A DNA stretch of 11,794 bases from an uncultured Collinsella sp. (GCA_900762355.1 CAAFGE010000007.1:1-11794), one strand, 5' to 3'. Positions 1 through 7,330 are shown, counted from the stretch's first letter. Program-made: numbers and translations. Notes: generated by a model from the sequence alone, not told the origin.

Positions 1-619
1 CCTCCATCTCGGCGGCTTTGAGTGCGGCCTTCGCAGCGGCCTCATCATGCTGAGCATCGGATCCGGCGGACGCAGCGGGCTGGGCGGCAGCTGCGCTCGC
101 AGCATCGCCAGCACACACGGCACCCTCCCCCGCAGCAGCAGCGGCGGCCTTCTCGGCAGCGGCCTTGCGCGCCTTGGCCTCGGCGGCGGCGCGGACCTTC
201 ATGGCCTTCTCGCGCGCAGCCTTCACCTCGGGCGTGATGACGCTCATGGGTTCGGCAGTCGAGACCTGGTAGAAAAAGCCCTTAAAGTCGATCTGCATGT
301 CGGTAATGGCAAGACCAAACAGGTCGTGGACCTCATTTTCAAACGGGAATACCGCCGGATAATACGAGCTGATGGACGGAATCTCCTGGTACCGGTCGAT
401 TCCCTCGACTACCAGGTTCTCAATCGCATAGCTGCCGTCCTGCGCAATATGCTCCCGAGCGGCATGAACGTTGATAAACGTATAGACCAGGCGATACGTG
501 CCGTCGTCGACGTTGCGCTCGGCGTGCATTTGCACAAAGCGCGCGCCGACGCCCTTGAGCGCCTGGACATGCGACAGCAACTCATCGATCCCGACTGTGG
601 TATAGATTGCCTCTTGCAT
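1..619 (-). CDS. NuoC/EchD-type 30 kDa hydrogenase subunit, partial (C-terminus off left edge)
   Basis: This is the peripheral 30 kDa subunit of a complex-I-like membrane hydrogenase (NuoC; EchD; N-terminal part of HycE/HyfG), which helps dock the catalytic large subunit. The 206 visible codons begin MQEAIYTTVG. Residues 80-103 carry the family signature: IPSISSYYP, then ENEVHDLFGL (the ExExxDxxG block). From about residue 130 the protein changes to an Ala/Lys/Glu-rich stretch, helical or coiled-coil in character, that is still running at the edge. EchD-type proteins usually end soon after the signature, so this is an unusual tail or a linker to another domain. A fused NuoD-like large subunit, as in HycE, cannot be excluded. 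The start ATG shares one base with the TAA stop of the upstream small-subunit gene (TAATG), implying translational coupling. Family assignment is firm; the downstream extent is unknown. Confidence 0.85.
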   Translation of the reverse strand, partial: MQEAIYTTVGIDELLSHVQALKGVGARFVQMHAERNVDDGTYRLVYTFINVHAAREHIAQDGSYAIENLVVEGIDRYQEIPSISSYYPAVFPFENEVHDLFGLAITDMQIDFKGFFYQVSTAEPMSVITPEVKAAREKAMKVRAAAEAKARKAAAEKAAAAAAGEGAVCAGDAASAAAAQPAASAGSDAQHDEAAAKAALKAAEME

Positions 620-1191
620 TACTCGGCCTCCTTTGCAGCGACGGACGCGGCGGGCGTCCCAGTGGGCGTGTCGCCGGCCCCCGCAGCCACAAACCCGTCC
701 TCGCCCAGCTCAACGCCACCGTCCCAAGTAGCGGCACCGCCCACGGTAAGCGGGTCGCCGCCGGCGCGCATCACGGCCTCCTTCTGGTCCAGGATGCCAC
801 ACGCCTCCACGATGGCATCGATCACCGTCTCGGGGCGAATGGCGCACCCGGGCGCGTACACGTCCACGGGAATCGCGCGGTCCACGCCGCCGATCACGTT
901 ATAGGCATCGCGGAACACGCCGCCCGAACACGCGCAGATGCCGCACGCCACCACGCACTTGGGCTCGAGCATCTGGTTGTAGATCTGGCGCACGACAGGC
1001 AGGTTCTGCGCGTTGACCGACCCCGTCACCAAAAAGATATCCGCATGCTTGGGGTTGCCGGTGTTGACCACGCCAAAGCGCTCCGCATCGAACAGCGGCG
1101 TGAGCGAGGCCAGCACCTCGATATCGCATCCGTTGCAGCTCGAACCGTCGTAATGAATAACCCACGGCGAGCGCGACATTTTATGATCCAT
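619..1191 (-). CDS. NuoB/EchC-type [NiFe]-hydrogenase small subunit (group 4 / complex-I-like)
   Basis: Electron-transfer subunit holding the proximal [4Fe-4S] cluster (complex I N2 position) of a membrane-bound group 4 [NiFe] hydrogenase or related complex. The 190-residue product has the four expected ligands: C19 and C22 in SSCNGCDIE, C86 in the GxCAxSGG-like segment ACGICACSGG, and C116 in YAPGCAIRPE. The CNGCDIE form is typical of Hyc/Hyf/Ech small subunits rather than respiratory NuoB. Extra cysteines (C79, C83, C88) crowd the third ligand. The last 50 or so residues are a Gly/Ala-rich low-complexity tail absent from short EchC proteins. ATG at 1191 is chosen because AGGAGG lies 8 nt upstream, and it overlaps the TAG stop of the preceding gene, only 12 nt away. 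It is co-transcribed with the membrane-subunit fusion upstream and the 30 kDa subunit downstream. Whether it serves an Ech-like or a formate-hydrogenlyase-like complex cannot be decided here. Confidence 0.88.
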   Translation of the reverse strand: MDHKMSRSPWVIHYDGSSCNGCDIEVLASLTPLFDAERFGVVNTGNPKHADIFLVTGSVNAQNLPVVRQIYNQMLEPKCVVACGICACSGGVFRDAYNVIGGVDRAIPVDVYAPGCAIRPETVIDAIVEACGILDQKEAVMRAGGDPLTVGGAATWDGGVELGEDGFVAAGAGDTPTGTPAASVAAKEAE

Positions 1192-1203
1192 GGATGCCGC
1201 CTC

Positions 1204-4086
1204 CTAAATAAATACGTCGACGAGGATGGGCATAAGGTTGAGCAGGCCAAACACCAGCGCCACGCCCCATCCGAGCTTAAAGCAGCTGCGCCAGGTGCTA
1301 CGGGCGAAGGTGTTATCGATCAGCACCTCGACAAAATACGTCGCGGCCATCACGACCAGGGCAACCACCCAGCTTACCGGGCTGTCCCAGACAAAGAACA
1401 TGCCCACCCACATCAAAAACAGCACGGTCTCGCACCAGTGCATAAGGGTCATCTTGGCCAGCGTGCCGCCGCTCATCTCGGTGGCGACGCCCTGGACAAT
1501 CTCCTGATGCGCGTGATGCGAATACGAAAGATCGAACGGCGACTTGCGCAACTTGATGGTGAGCACCGCAAGCAGCGCGAGGAAAATGGGCGCACTGTAC
1601 ACGATAATGGGGGCCGCCTGCCCGGTCACGGCGATGGAGTCGAAGCTGTCGGTGGCAAGGTACAGGCCCACGCTCATCAGCAAAACGGCGGGCTCGTAAC
1701 TCATAACCTGCAGCAGCTCGCGGTCGGCGCCGACCTGCGCAAACGGGCTTTGCGTCGAGGCGGACGCCAGCACCACAAAGATCGCGGCGAGCGTAACCAT
1801 AAAGGCACACAGCAGCGTGTTGGAACCCGACACAAAGATGCCGCCGCCCACCACGGTAAAGATAAGCGCGCATGCCATATAGGTATCGTCCATGGTGTTT
1901 ACGCTGGCAGGGGCCTTGCGCAGCAGCTTGGCAACGTCGTAGAACGGCTGCAGCAGGCGCGGGCCCACACGGCCCTGCATGCGGGCCGAAAGCTTACGGT
2001 CAAGGCCGTCAATCAAACCGCCCACAAGCGGCGCAATCAAGGCAAACGCCACGGTGCCTATAAAGATGCCCACGACGCCCGAACCTTCAAAATACTTGCC
2101 GCGCAGCACCGAGGGCGCGCTCATAGCAAGTCTCTCGGGTCCAATCCACGCGCAACACAGCAGCGCAAACAAGATAATACTGCAGCACACGACGCTGCCC
2201 GCGGGGCCGATACGCTTCTCGCCAAGGGCGTCCTCCGAGTACCAATTGCGCTTTTCGGCCTTCACCTCGTGTCCCATCGAGCCGCGGAAATGGCGATATT
2301 TGTCGGTTCCCACGCCCGAAAGATATACGTTTACGTGCGGTTTGTTGCTCACGCGGAATGAAGTCAGCAGCACCACGGCGATAAAAGCCACGATAACCAC
2401 CATCAGATACATGGCGTCCTTGCCAATAACGTACGGCACGCGGCCAAACACCATGGCCAAGTAAGGCGACACCAGACCGCTCGAGATAACCGGAAACGCC
2501 ACGCAGCACAGAATCAGCAGCGCGGCGATGGTGTTGAGGGCCATCCATTCGGTCTTATGGACATTGACCTCAACGTTTTGAGCCGTGGGGTCGACGCCCG
2601 AAAGCTTGGCAAGCCACTTGCCCCAGAAGAAGAACGTCGCGGCCGAGCCAAAGGCCAGCACCATGATCATGAGCACGTTGCCGGTCTGTGCAAACGCCAC
2701 CAGGGCGCCCCACTTGGACACGAGCATGCCAAACGGCGCCACGAACATGCCCATGATGCCCAGCATCATCAGGCGCGTCAGGTGCGGCATGCGGCTGAAC
2801 ATACCGTCCATGTCCTCGATATCGCGGCTGCCGATATGATGCTCGGCCGTGCCCACGCACAGGAACAGCAGCGACTTTGCCACCGTGTGGAACAGGATCA
2901 GGAAGATGGCCGCCCATACGGCCTCGGGCGCGCCGACACCCAGGCAGGCGCTGATGAGGCCCAAGTTGGAAATGGTGGAGTACGCGAGCACGCGTTTGGC
3001 ATTGCTCTGCGAGATGGCCATGAGGGCAGCAAGCAAAAACGTGATGGCACCCACACTCGTGACCATAAAGCCGGTCACGGGATAGATGGCATAGAGCGGG
3101 CTCAGCTTGACCATCAGGAACACACCGGCTTTGACCATGGTTGACGAGTGCAGCAGGGCGCTCGTGGGAGTGGGGGCGACCATGGCGCCGAGCAGCCAAG
3201 TGTGGAACGGCATCTGCGCGGCCTTGGTAAGGGCGGCTAGCGACAGCAGGATGACCGGCATCACCAGCAGCGCGGATTGCGCGGTGCCGGCGCCGGAAAG
3301 CTCGATCATGCCCGAGATGGTTAGCGGCATGCCGTTAACGTGCAGAAACATAAGGCCCGCCAAAAACGCGATGCCGCCCAGCATGTTGAGGATGATCTGG
3401 GTGAAGGCGTTCTTGATGGCCTCGGGCGTGCGCGTGTAGCCAATCATGAGGAACGAGCACACGGTGGTGATTTCCCAGCCGCAGAACAGCCACTCAAGGT
3501 TGTCGCTCGTCACGATGACAAACATGGCTGAGAGGAACAGGAACATAAGCGCCAGGAACTGCGGGCGACGGTCGGGCGCGGTCTGCCCGCGCAGCGCGGC
3601 CTCGTGCTCGTCATGGGCCTGGAAGTCCTTCATGTAGCCCAGGGCATACACGCAGATAAGGCTGCCGACAATGCCAACGGCGAGCACCATGATCACACTC
3701 ATGTAGTCCAGGTAGAGCGGGGTTGCGGTGACGGCTTCTGTCGCGGGCAGCGTCATGGCTGCAAAGGCGAGCGAGCCCACCAGTTGGACTATGCCGAGCA
3801 CCGTGGTGAGCGCGTTCCTATATTTGTACGCGTTGTATAGGATGACGGCGCACAGGATGACATCGATGACGGAGCTGATGATCGAGAGCACATGCGAGGT
3901 ACCGGGGGCAACCTCAAAGCTCTGCGGACCCGTGCCAAAAAACAAGACGGCGACTACAACTGTCACCGCCATAATAATGCCGGAGCCTACAAGCCCCACC
4001 GCATCGCGGGCGCGGTCACCGCGCGCGAGCAGCATGCCCAGCGCCAGTACCAGCGGAAACAGGGTAAGGAAATACAGTAGCGTCAT
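1204..4086 (-). CDS. Fused antiporter-like (EchA/HyfB/NuoL-M-N) and NuoH/EchB/HyfC-type membrane subunit
   Basis: A single 960-residue membrane protein joining two subunits that are normally separate. Residues 1-590 form a proton_antipo_M module: GWE at 203-205, the lysine in LTKAAQMPFH (K288), APTPTSALLHSS with TMVKAG (K319), and FHTVAKSLLF (H400, K404). These match the charged channel residues of NuoL/M/N. Residues 591-627 are a hydrophilic linker, then one more helix (628-650). From about 666 the protein is NuoH/HyfC/EchB-like: DRKLSARMQGRVGP, QPFYDVAKLL, SPFAQVGADRELLQVMSYEP and KSPFDLSYSHHAHQEIVQG. The role is ion translocation coupled to the hydrogenase peripheral arm. The start is ATG 4086, with GGGGGAG 7 nt upstream. 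ATG at 2124 (M655) could initiate a separate NuoH-like product, but only a weak GAGAG-like site precedes it. The frame is open throughout with no sign of a frameshift. It heads an operon whose order equals echA-B-C-D. Confidence 0.9.
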   Translation of the reverse strand: MTLLYFLTLFPLVLALGMLLARGDRARDAVGLVGSGIIMAVTVVVAVLFFGTGPQSFEVAPGTSHVLSIISSVIDVILCAVILYNAYKYRNALTTVLGIVQLVGSLAFAAMTLPATEAVTATPLYLDYMSVIMVLAVGIVGSLICVYALGYMKDFQAHDEHEAALRGQTAPDRRPQFLALMFLFLSAMFVIVTSDNLEWLFCGWEITTVCSFLMIGYTRTPEAIKNAFTQIILNMLGGIAFLAGLMFLHVNGMPLTISGMIELSGAGTAQSALLVMPVILLSLAALTKAAQMPFHTWLLGAMVAPTPTSALLHSSTMVKAGVFLMVKLSPLYAIYPVTGFMVTSVGAITFLLAALMAISQSNAKRVLAYSTISNLGLISACLGVGAPEAVWAAIFLILFHTVAKSLLFLCVGTAEHHIGSRDIEDMDGMFSRMPHLTRLMMLGIMGMFVAPFGMLVSKWGALVAFAQTGNVLMIMVLAFGSAATFFFWGKWLAKLSGVDPTAQNVEVNVHKTEWMALNTIAALLILCCVAFPVISSGLVSPYLAMVFGRVPYVIGKDAMYLMVVIVAFIAVVLLTSFRVSNKPHVNVYLSGVGTDKYRHFRGSMGHEVKAEKRNWYSEDALGEKRIGPAGSVVCCSIILFALLCCAWIGPERLAMSAPSVLRGKYFEGSGVVGIFIGTVAFALIAPLVGGLIDGLDRKLSARMQGRVGPRLLQPFYDVAKLLRKAPASVNTMDDTYMACALIFTVVGGGIFVSGSNTLLCAFMVTLAAIFVVLASASTQSPFAQVGADRELLQVMSYEPAVLLMSVGLYLATDSFDSIAVTGQAAPIIVYSAPIFLALLAVLTIKLRKSPFDLSYSHHAHQEIVQGVATEMSGGTLAKMTLMHWCETVLFLMWVGMFFVWDSPVSWVVALVVMAATYFVEVLIDNTFARSTWRSCFKLGWGVALVFGLLNLMPILVDVFI

Positions 4087-4126
4087 ACCATCACTCCCCC
4101 ATGCAAAAACGCTGCAATTGTTTAAC

Positions 4127-4132
4127 GTTATA
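4127..4132 (-). promoter_or_regulatory. Possible -10 element for the hydrogenase operon
   Basis: TATAAC on the minus strand lies about 40 nt upstream of the fusion-gene start and overlaps the 8-bp palindrome TAACGTTA (4123-4130). No convincing -35 hexamer is present at 16-18 nt, so either the promoter is activator-dependent or the call is wrong. The palindrome could be a regulator half-site cluster. This is a weak call from position and sequence only. Confidence 0.22.
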
Positions 4133-4230
4133 GCTCAATTACGGGGTTGCGGTGGCAGGTTTTTGGTCAACTGGGGAGTTTTAGGCGTACGGGGCAAGGA
4201 GTCTGTCCGCATTGGAGCGGAGGCGCGGCA

Positions 4231-4255
4231 AGAAAAATGCGCCCCCGTGGGCGCA
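4231..4255 (-). terminator. Rho-independent terminator of the HTH gene
   Basis: On the minus strand a 7-bp GC-rich stem (TGCGCCC / GGGCGCA, 4238-4255) with a 4-nt loop is followed directly by TTTTTCTT. It starts 13 nt after the TAG stop of the double-HTH gene and about 150 nt before the hydrogenase operon start. This indicates that the HTH gene is transcribed separately from the hydrogenase genes. Confidence 0.8.
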
Positions 4256-4267
4256 CCATCCCGTTTG

Positions 4268-4672
4268 CTATTCCGCCTTTTTAACGCGCGGCTTGCGACC
4301 GCGCGGCTTATCGACCAGTGCGGCCTCACCGCTCTCGCGATACTGGCGACACCAAGCCTTGACCGAAGACTCGCTAGGAATCTTGTGTTTGATCATGGCC
4401 TCGCGAACCGTTAAGCCGTTTTCCAAGCGGTCCTTGACCACAGCGAGCTTAACTTCGTACGAATAGGTGTGATGATGCGAACCGGCATTGAGAACGGCGT
4501 CGGCACCGCCCACGGCATACGCGCGGGCCCACTGACGAGCCGTGGCCTGGGGAATGCCAAGCTCCGCGGCGAGGGCGCGATGGCCGACCCCCTCTTGGAG
4601 GATCTCGACGGCGCGCTGCCTAACCTCGGGCGCATGCGTGCGAGTCCTAGTTGCTTCCGACATACCTGCCAC
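4268..4672 (-). CDS. Solitary double helix-turn-helix protein, IS3-type OrfA-like
   Basis: A 134-residue basic protein with two helix-turn-helix units. The first is at about residues 14-52 (APEVRQRAVEILQEG...ALAAELGIPQATARQWARAY). The second is at about 70-112 (YSYEVKLAVVKDRLENG...KIPSESSVKAWCRQY). It ends in a basic tail (DKPRGRKPRVKKAE). The layout and the GEAALVDKPRGRKP-type junction resemble OrfA of IS3-family, IS150-like transposases, which bind element ends. There is no OrfB integrase downstream, only a terminator, so it is either an IS remnant or a domesticated DNA-binding protein or regulator. The start is uncertain: GTG 4672 has AAGG about 7 nt upstream, while ATG 4663 (nine bases in) has only AAGAAG-like complementarity. 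It lies between the hydrogenase operon and a reductase gene, all in the same direction, so a regulatory role is possible but unproven. Confidence 0.7.
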   Translation of the reverse strand: MAGMSEATRTRTHAPEVRQRAVEILQEGVGHRALAAELGIPQATARQWARAYAVGGADAVLNAGSHHHTYSYEVKLAVVKDRLENGLTVREAMIKHKIPSESSVKAWCRQYRESGEAALVDKPRGRKPRVKKAE

Positions 4673-4724
4673 TTCTTAGCCTTAACCGTTAATCTGCTTT
4701 CTTACGTGCAAGTTAGATAGTAGC

Positions 4725-4748
4725 ATTTTACTGTTTGCTCAAAGCAGT
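4725..4748 (-). promoter_or_regulatory. Possible -10 with adjacent imperfect palindrome upstream of the HTH gene
   Basis: Minus-strand TAAAAT (4725-4730) resembles a -10 box about 53 nt before the HTH start. Directly upstream lies an imperfect palindrome, ACTGnTTnnnnnAAnCAGT (4730-4748), which would occupy the -10/-35 spacer. That is a usual operator position for a self-regulating DNA-binding protein. No good -35 is present. The call rests on inspection only. Confidence 0.28.
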
Positions 4749-4865
4749 TAATTAAAATAGACGCGGCGTTATCTGGGCATTTGGCACCAAATTACGACAT
4801 TTCTTTATCGATTATTTACGCTGGTAGCTGACTCGCAGCTAATCGTCATTCGCTTGTCAACAAAA

Positions 4866-4895
4866 TTGACATCTCTTTATGTCCTTTGGTATAGA
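4866..4895 (+). promoter_or_regulatory. Orphan sigma-70-type promoter-like sequence
   Basis: A perfect -35 box TTGACA (4866-4871), an 18-nt spacer and TATAGA (4890-4895) point rightward on the plus strand. No plus-strand gene follows; the next genes are on the opposite strand. The -35 box is also the right arm of a TGTCAA-N5-TTGACA inverted repeat. It could drive a small RNA or a transcript antisense to the reductase 3' end, or be a chance match in AT-rich DNA. Confidence 0.35.
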
Positions 4896-4996
4896 GGATA
4901 TAGTTATTAACCCCTCCCCCAATAATTTTGAGTGATCTGCAAGGCAGTAGACGTCCTCACTCCTCATGATTACCGCGCATTGCCATCCACCGGAGC

Positions 4997-5037
4997 AAAA
5001 CAAAAAGGGCGGGACCTGCTGCGCTTGCAGGCCCCGC
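4997..5037 (-). terminator. Rho-independent terminator of the flavin reductase gene
   Basis: Two 11-base arms (5009-5019 and 5027-5037; GCGGG and CCTGC blocks with one mismatch between them) enclose a 7-nt loop. Read on the minus strand, the hairpin is followed by CCTTTTTGTTTT. It lies about 75 nt after the stop codon of the reductase and closes that monocistronic unit. Confidence 0.8.
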
Positions 5038-5112
5038 ACCGGTTGACACCCGACGGGACACAGCCGGGCGAGACGGATCCGTGCTACCGCCCCGCCTGGC
5101 CGCGATGTTCAA

Positions 5113-7143
5113 CTACAGCTCGTTGGCCGCGTGATACGCCGTGCGAATGGCGCTCGCAATGTCGGCGGTGCGCTCGCCCGAGCAGTCGCCCACGCAGGTC
5201 ACGGGCACCGTCACGCCGTCCAGGTCAAACGCGTTGGCCTTGGAGCCCACGGCCATCACCACGTAATCGCAGGCGATCTTCACCGGCTCCTCGGCGCCGT
5301 CCTCGGCGGTGCAAACGGCCTCCACGCCCTCGTCAGTAATGGCGGTCAGGCGGGTCTTCACGTGCTGCTCCACGTTGTGCTCTGCAAAGTCGCTCATAAT
5401 CAGTGGCAGAATGGTCTCGGACTCGCCCGCGGCAATCTTGTCGAGCATCTCGACGATCGCCACCTCGCAGCCGTGCTGCAGCAGATACTCGGCAGTCTCG
5501 GTGCCCACCAGGCCACCGCCAATGACGGCGACGCGGCCGCTGAGCTCCACCTTGCCGGCCAGCACGTCCCAGCTCGAGACGACCTTGTCCGAGTCGGCGC
5601 CCGGAACGGGGATGACCACGTCGTGCGCGCCCACGGCCACAATCGCGGCGTCGGCGGCGTTGAGGTCCTCAGCGGTAGCGGCATGGCCGAGCTCAACCTT
5701 CACGCCCAGGCCAGGCAGAATCTTCTCGTAGTACTCGACCGAGCGCATGATCTCGTCCTTGCGCGGAGGCGCAGCCGCCAGCACAATCTGGCCGCCCAAG
5801 TGATCGCTCGCCTCGTAGACGGTCACGTCGTAGCCGCGCTTGGCCGCCACGCGCGCGGCCTCCAGGCCGGCGATGCCGCCGCCCACCACGGCGATCTTCT
5901 TGTCGCCCTCGCCCGGCTTGATGGCGATGGTCGCCTCGTCGCCGTTCTCGGCATTGAGCACGCACGAGATGTACTTGCGGTTTTGAATCGCATCGACGCA
6001 GCCCTTGTTGCAGTTGAGGCACTCGCGGATGGGCTCGCCGGTCGCGGCCTTCAGCGCAATGTCGGGGTCGCACATAAGCGAGCGGCCATAGGCGATGATG
6101 TCTGCCGCGCCGTCTTCCAGAATCTTCTCGCCGGCCTCGACCGAGACAACACGGCCGACGGTGGCCACCGGCACGGAGACCAGGGCCTTGACACGCTCGG
6201 CCACGGGCAGCGTCCAGTTGTAGGGCATGGCGCCCATGGGCGGAATGGTGTCGCCCATGTTGCCGGTGTGGTTGGCCTGTGCGACCTGGATCATATCGAT
6301 GCCCGCGCCCTCAAGCAGCTTGGCAAACTTGCAGGCCTCGTCGGGCTGCAGGCCGCCCTTGCCGCGCGGCGTGCCGTCGGGGTTCTCCATGATCACGGGG
6401 AGCTTGTACTCCACCATCAGTTGCGGCGCGGCTTCCTTAATGGCGGCGACGACCTCGAGCGCGTAGCGAACGCGGTTCTCGAACGAGCCACCGTACTCGT
6501 CGGTGCGCTGGTTGAGGATTGCCGAGCACAGCGAACCCACCAGACGGTCGCCGTGGACCTCGATGGCATCGATCCCGGCCTGCTGCGCGCGGGCGGCCGA
6601 GGCGGCGATGGCCTCCTTGATCTGGGTGAGCTGCTCCACGCTCGCCTCGTTCACAAAGTGCTGCATGTCGTGGTGCAGCTTGGCGTAGGCCTGATTGCGA
6701 ATCTCGTTGGACTCGGCCATCTTGGCGGCAAAGGTCTCCTCGTCGCCAGCGGCCTTGGCCTCCTGCGCGGCCTTGGCGGCGGCCATGGAGCCCATGACCA
6801 TGCGGCCGACACCGGGCACGTCGTACTCGGGATGGAACAGCTGCAGCGCGACCTTGGCGCCGTGCTTGTGGACGGCATCGGCCAGGGCCTTAAACGTGGG
6901 GATCTGGGCGTCGGTCGCCAGCTTGGGCGTGGGGCTTGCGGTCATAACGGGAGCGACGTCGCCGATGACGATGTAGCTCACGCCGCCACGGGCCAGGCGC
7001 TCGTAAAAAGCCAGGCTGCGCTCGCCAATGGAACCGTCGCGCTCCTCGTAGCCGGTGGTCAGCGGCGGGAACATAATGCGGTTCTTGAGCTCAAGGGGGC
7101 CAACCGTAATGGGCTGGAGCAGCTTGGATGCAGGTGCGGTCAT
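5113..7143 (-). CDS. NADH:flavin oxidoreductase, 2,4-dienoyl-CoA reductase / 2-enoate reductase / BaiCD-BaiH superfamily
   Basis: A cytosolic FMN/[4Fe-4S]/FAD enzyme of about 676 residues, expected to pass NAD(P)H electrons to an activated C=C substrate. Numbering is from the chosen start. An old-yellow-enzyme barrel spans about 6-350 (LKNRIMFPPL, NQRTDEYGGSFENR, GRSLMCDP). The cluster ligands are C375, C378, C382 and C394, with the same spacing as E. coli FadH. FAD motif GGGIAGLEA is at 421 onward, the NAD(P)H motif IGGGLVGTE at 541 onward, and VGDCSGER near the end. The segment that normally carries the catalytic Tyr (HGYL-like) reads VHGDRLVGSL, and an Ala/Glu-rich insert lies at about 118-170, so the substrate is not predictable. 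Candidates include enoates, bile-acid or steroid intermediates, and plant compounds. ATG 7143 is preferred because GAGAGG lies 7 nt upstream; ATG 7149 has it only 1 nt away. Its own terminator makes it monocistronic. Confidence 0.9.
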   Translation of the reverse strand: MTAPASKLLQPITVGPLELKNRIMFPPLTTGYEERDGSIGERSLAFYERLARGGVSYIVIGDVAPVMTASPTPKLATDAQIPTFKALADAVHKHGAKVALQLFHPEYDVPGVGRMVMGSMAAAKAAQEAKAAGDEETFAAKMAESNEIRNQAYAKLHHDMQHFVNEASVEQLTQIKEAIAASAARAQQAGIDAIEVHGDRLVGSLCSAILNQRTDEYGGSFENRVRYALEVVAAIKEAAPQLMVEYKLPVIMENPDGTPRGKGGLQPDEACKFAKLLEGAGIDMIQVAQANHTGNMGDTIPPMGAMPYNWTLPVAERVKALVSVPVATVGRVVSVEAGEKILEDGAADIIAYGRSLMCDPDIALKAATGEPIRECLNCNKGCVDAIQNRKYISCVLNAENGDEATIAIKPGEGDKKIAVVGGGIAGLEAARVAAKRGYDVTVYEASDHLGGQIVLAAAPPRKDEIMRSVEYYEKILPGLGVKVELGHAATAEDLNAADAAIVAVGAHDVVIPVPGADSDKVVSSWDVLAGKVELSGRVAVIGGGLVGTETAEYLLQHGCEVAIVEMLDKIAAGESETILPLIMSDFAEHNVEQHVKTRLTAITDEGVEAVCTAEDGAEEPVKIACDYVVMAVGSKANAFDLDGVTVPVTCVGDCSGERTADIASAIRTAYHAANEL

Positions 7144-7295
7144 GGACATTCCTCTCTTGTAGGCGCGGCGGCGATGGTGCCGCGTAGTTGTCTAAAGGAT
7201 ATGGCATGGGAATACAACAGCGCAACGGAAATCGGCGGACAGCAGGTAGCGGCAGGCGGATGGGGCGGGACGGCCCGTCGGTTTGTCTCAATCTA

Positions 7296-7330
7296 TAACA
7301 GTTACTCAGCAAAACCGGGTCTTACTGTTA
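7296..7330. promoter_or_regulatory. Inverted repeat TAACAGT-N21-ACTGTTA upstream of the flavin reductase
   Basis: Arms TAACAGT (7296-7302) and ACTGTTA (7324-7330) are separated by 21 nt. Each is also part of a shorter local symmetry (TAACAGTTA-like and CTGTaACAG-like). The repeat sits about 150 nt upstream of the reductase start, and a TATAGA -10-like hexamer (minus, 7292-7297) overlaps it. It could be an operator for a regulator not in this window. The evidence is sequence symmetry only. Confidence 0.25.

Larger units (their letters stand above)
4673..5112. other. AT-rich intergenic region without a convincing gene
   Basis: About 440 bases between the HTH gene and the reductase gene. The part at 4680-4930 is clearly AT-richer than the flanking genes, which suggests transferred or non-coding DNA. 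It contains a palindrome near the HTH gene, a near-perfect 13-bp direct repeat (GACATTTCTTTAT at 4796-4808 and GACATCTCTTTAT at 4868-4880), a TGTCAA/TTGACA inverted repeat at 4857-4873, an orphan plus-strand promoter-like sequence and the terminator of the reductase. Short open frames here (for example a 60-codon frame at 4857-5039 minus) cross that terminator hairpin and show no recognisable family. Confidence 0.6.

Noticed and set aside
607..2361. 584-codon plus-strand frame opposite the hydrogenase genes
   Set aside because: A shadow frame rich in His/Arg/Gln without domains; the opposite strand encodes well-recognised membrane and Fe-S subunits.
4087..4267. Remnant of an OrfB integrase downstream of the OrfA-like gene
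   Set aside because: No frame here shows integrase (DDE) motifs; the stretch holds only a terminator and the hydrogenase leader.
4857..5039. 60-codon minus-strand frame after the reductase
   Set aside because: It runs through the terminator hairpin, has no clear ribosome site and no recognisable family.
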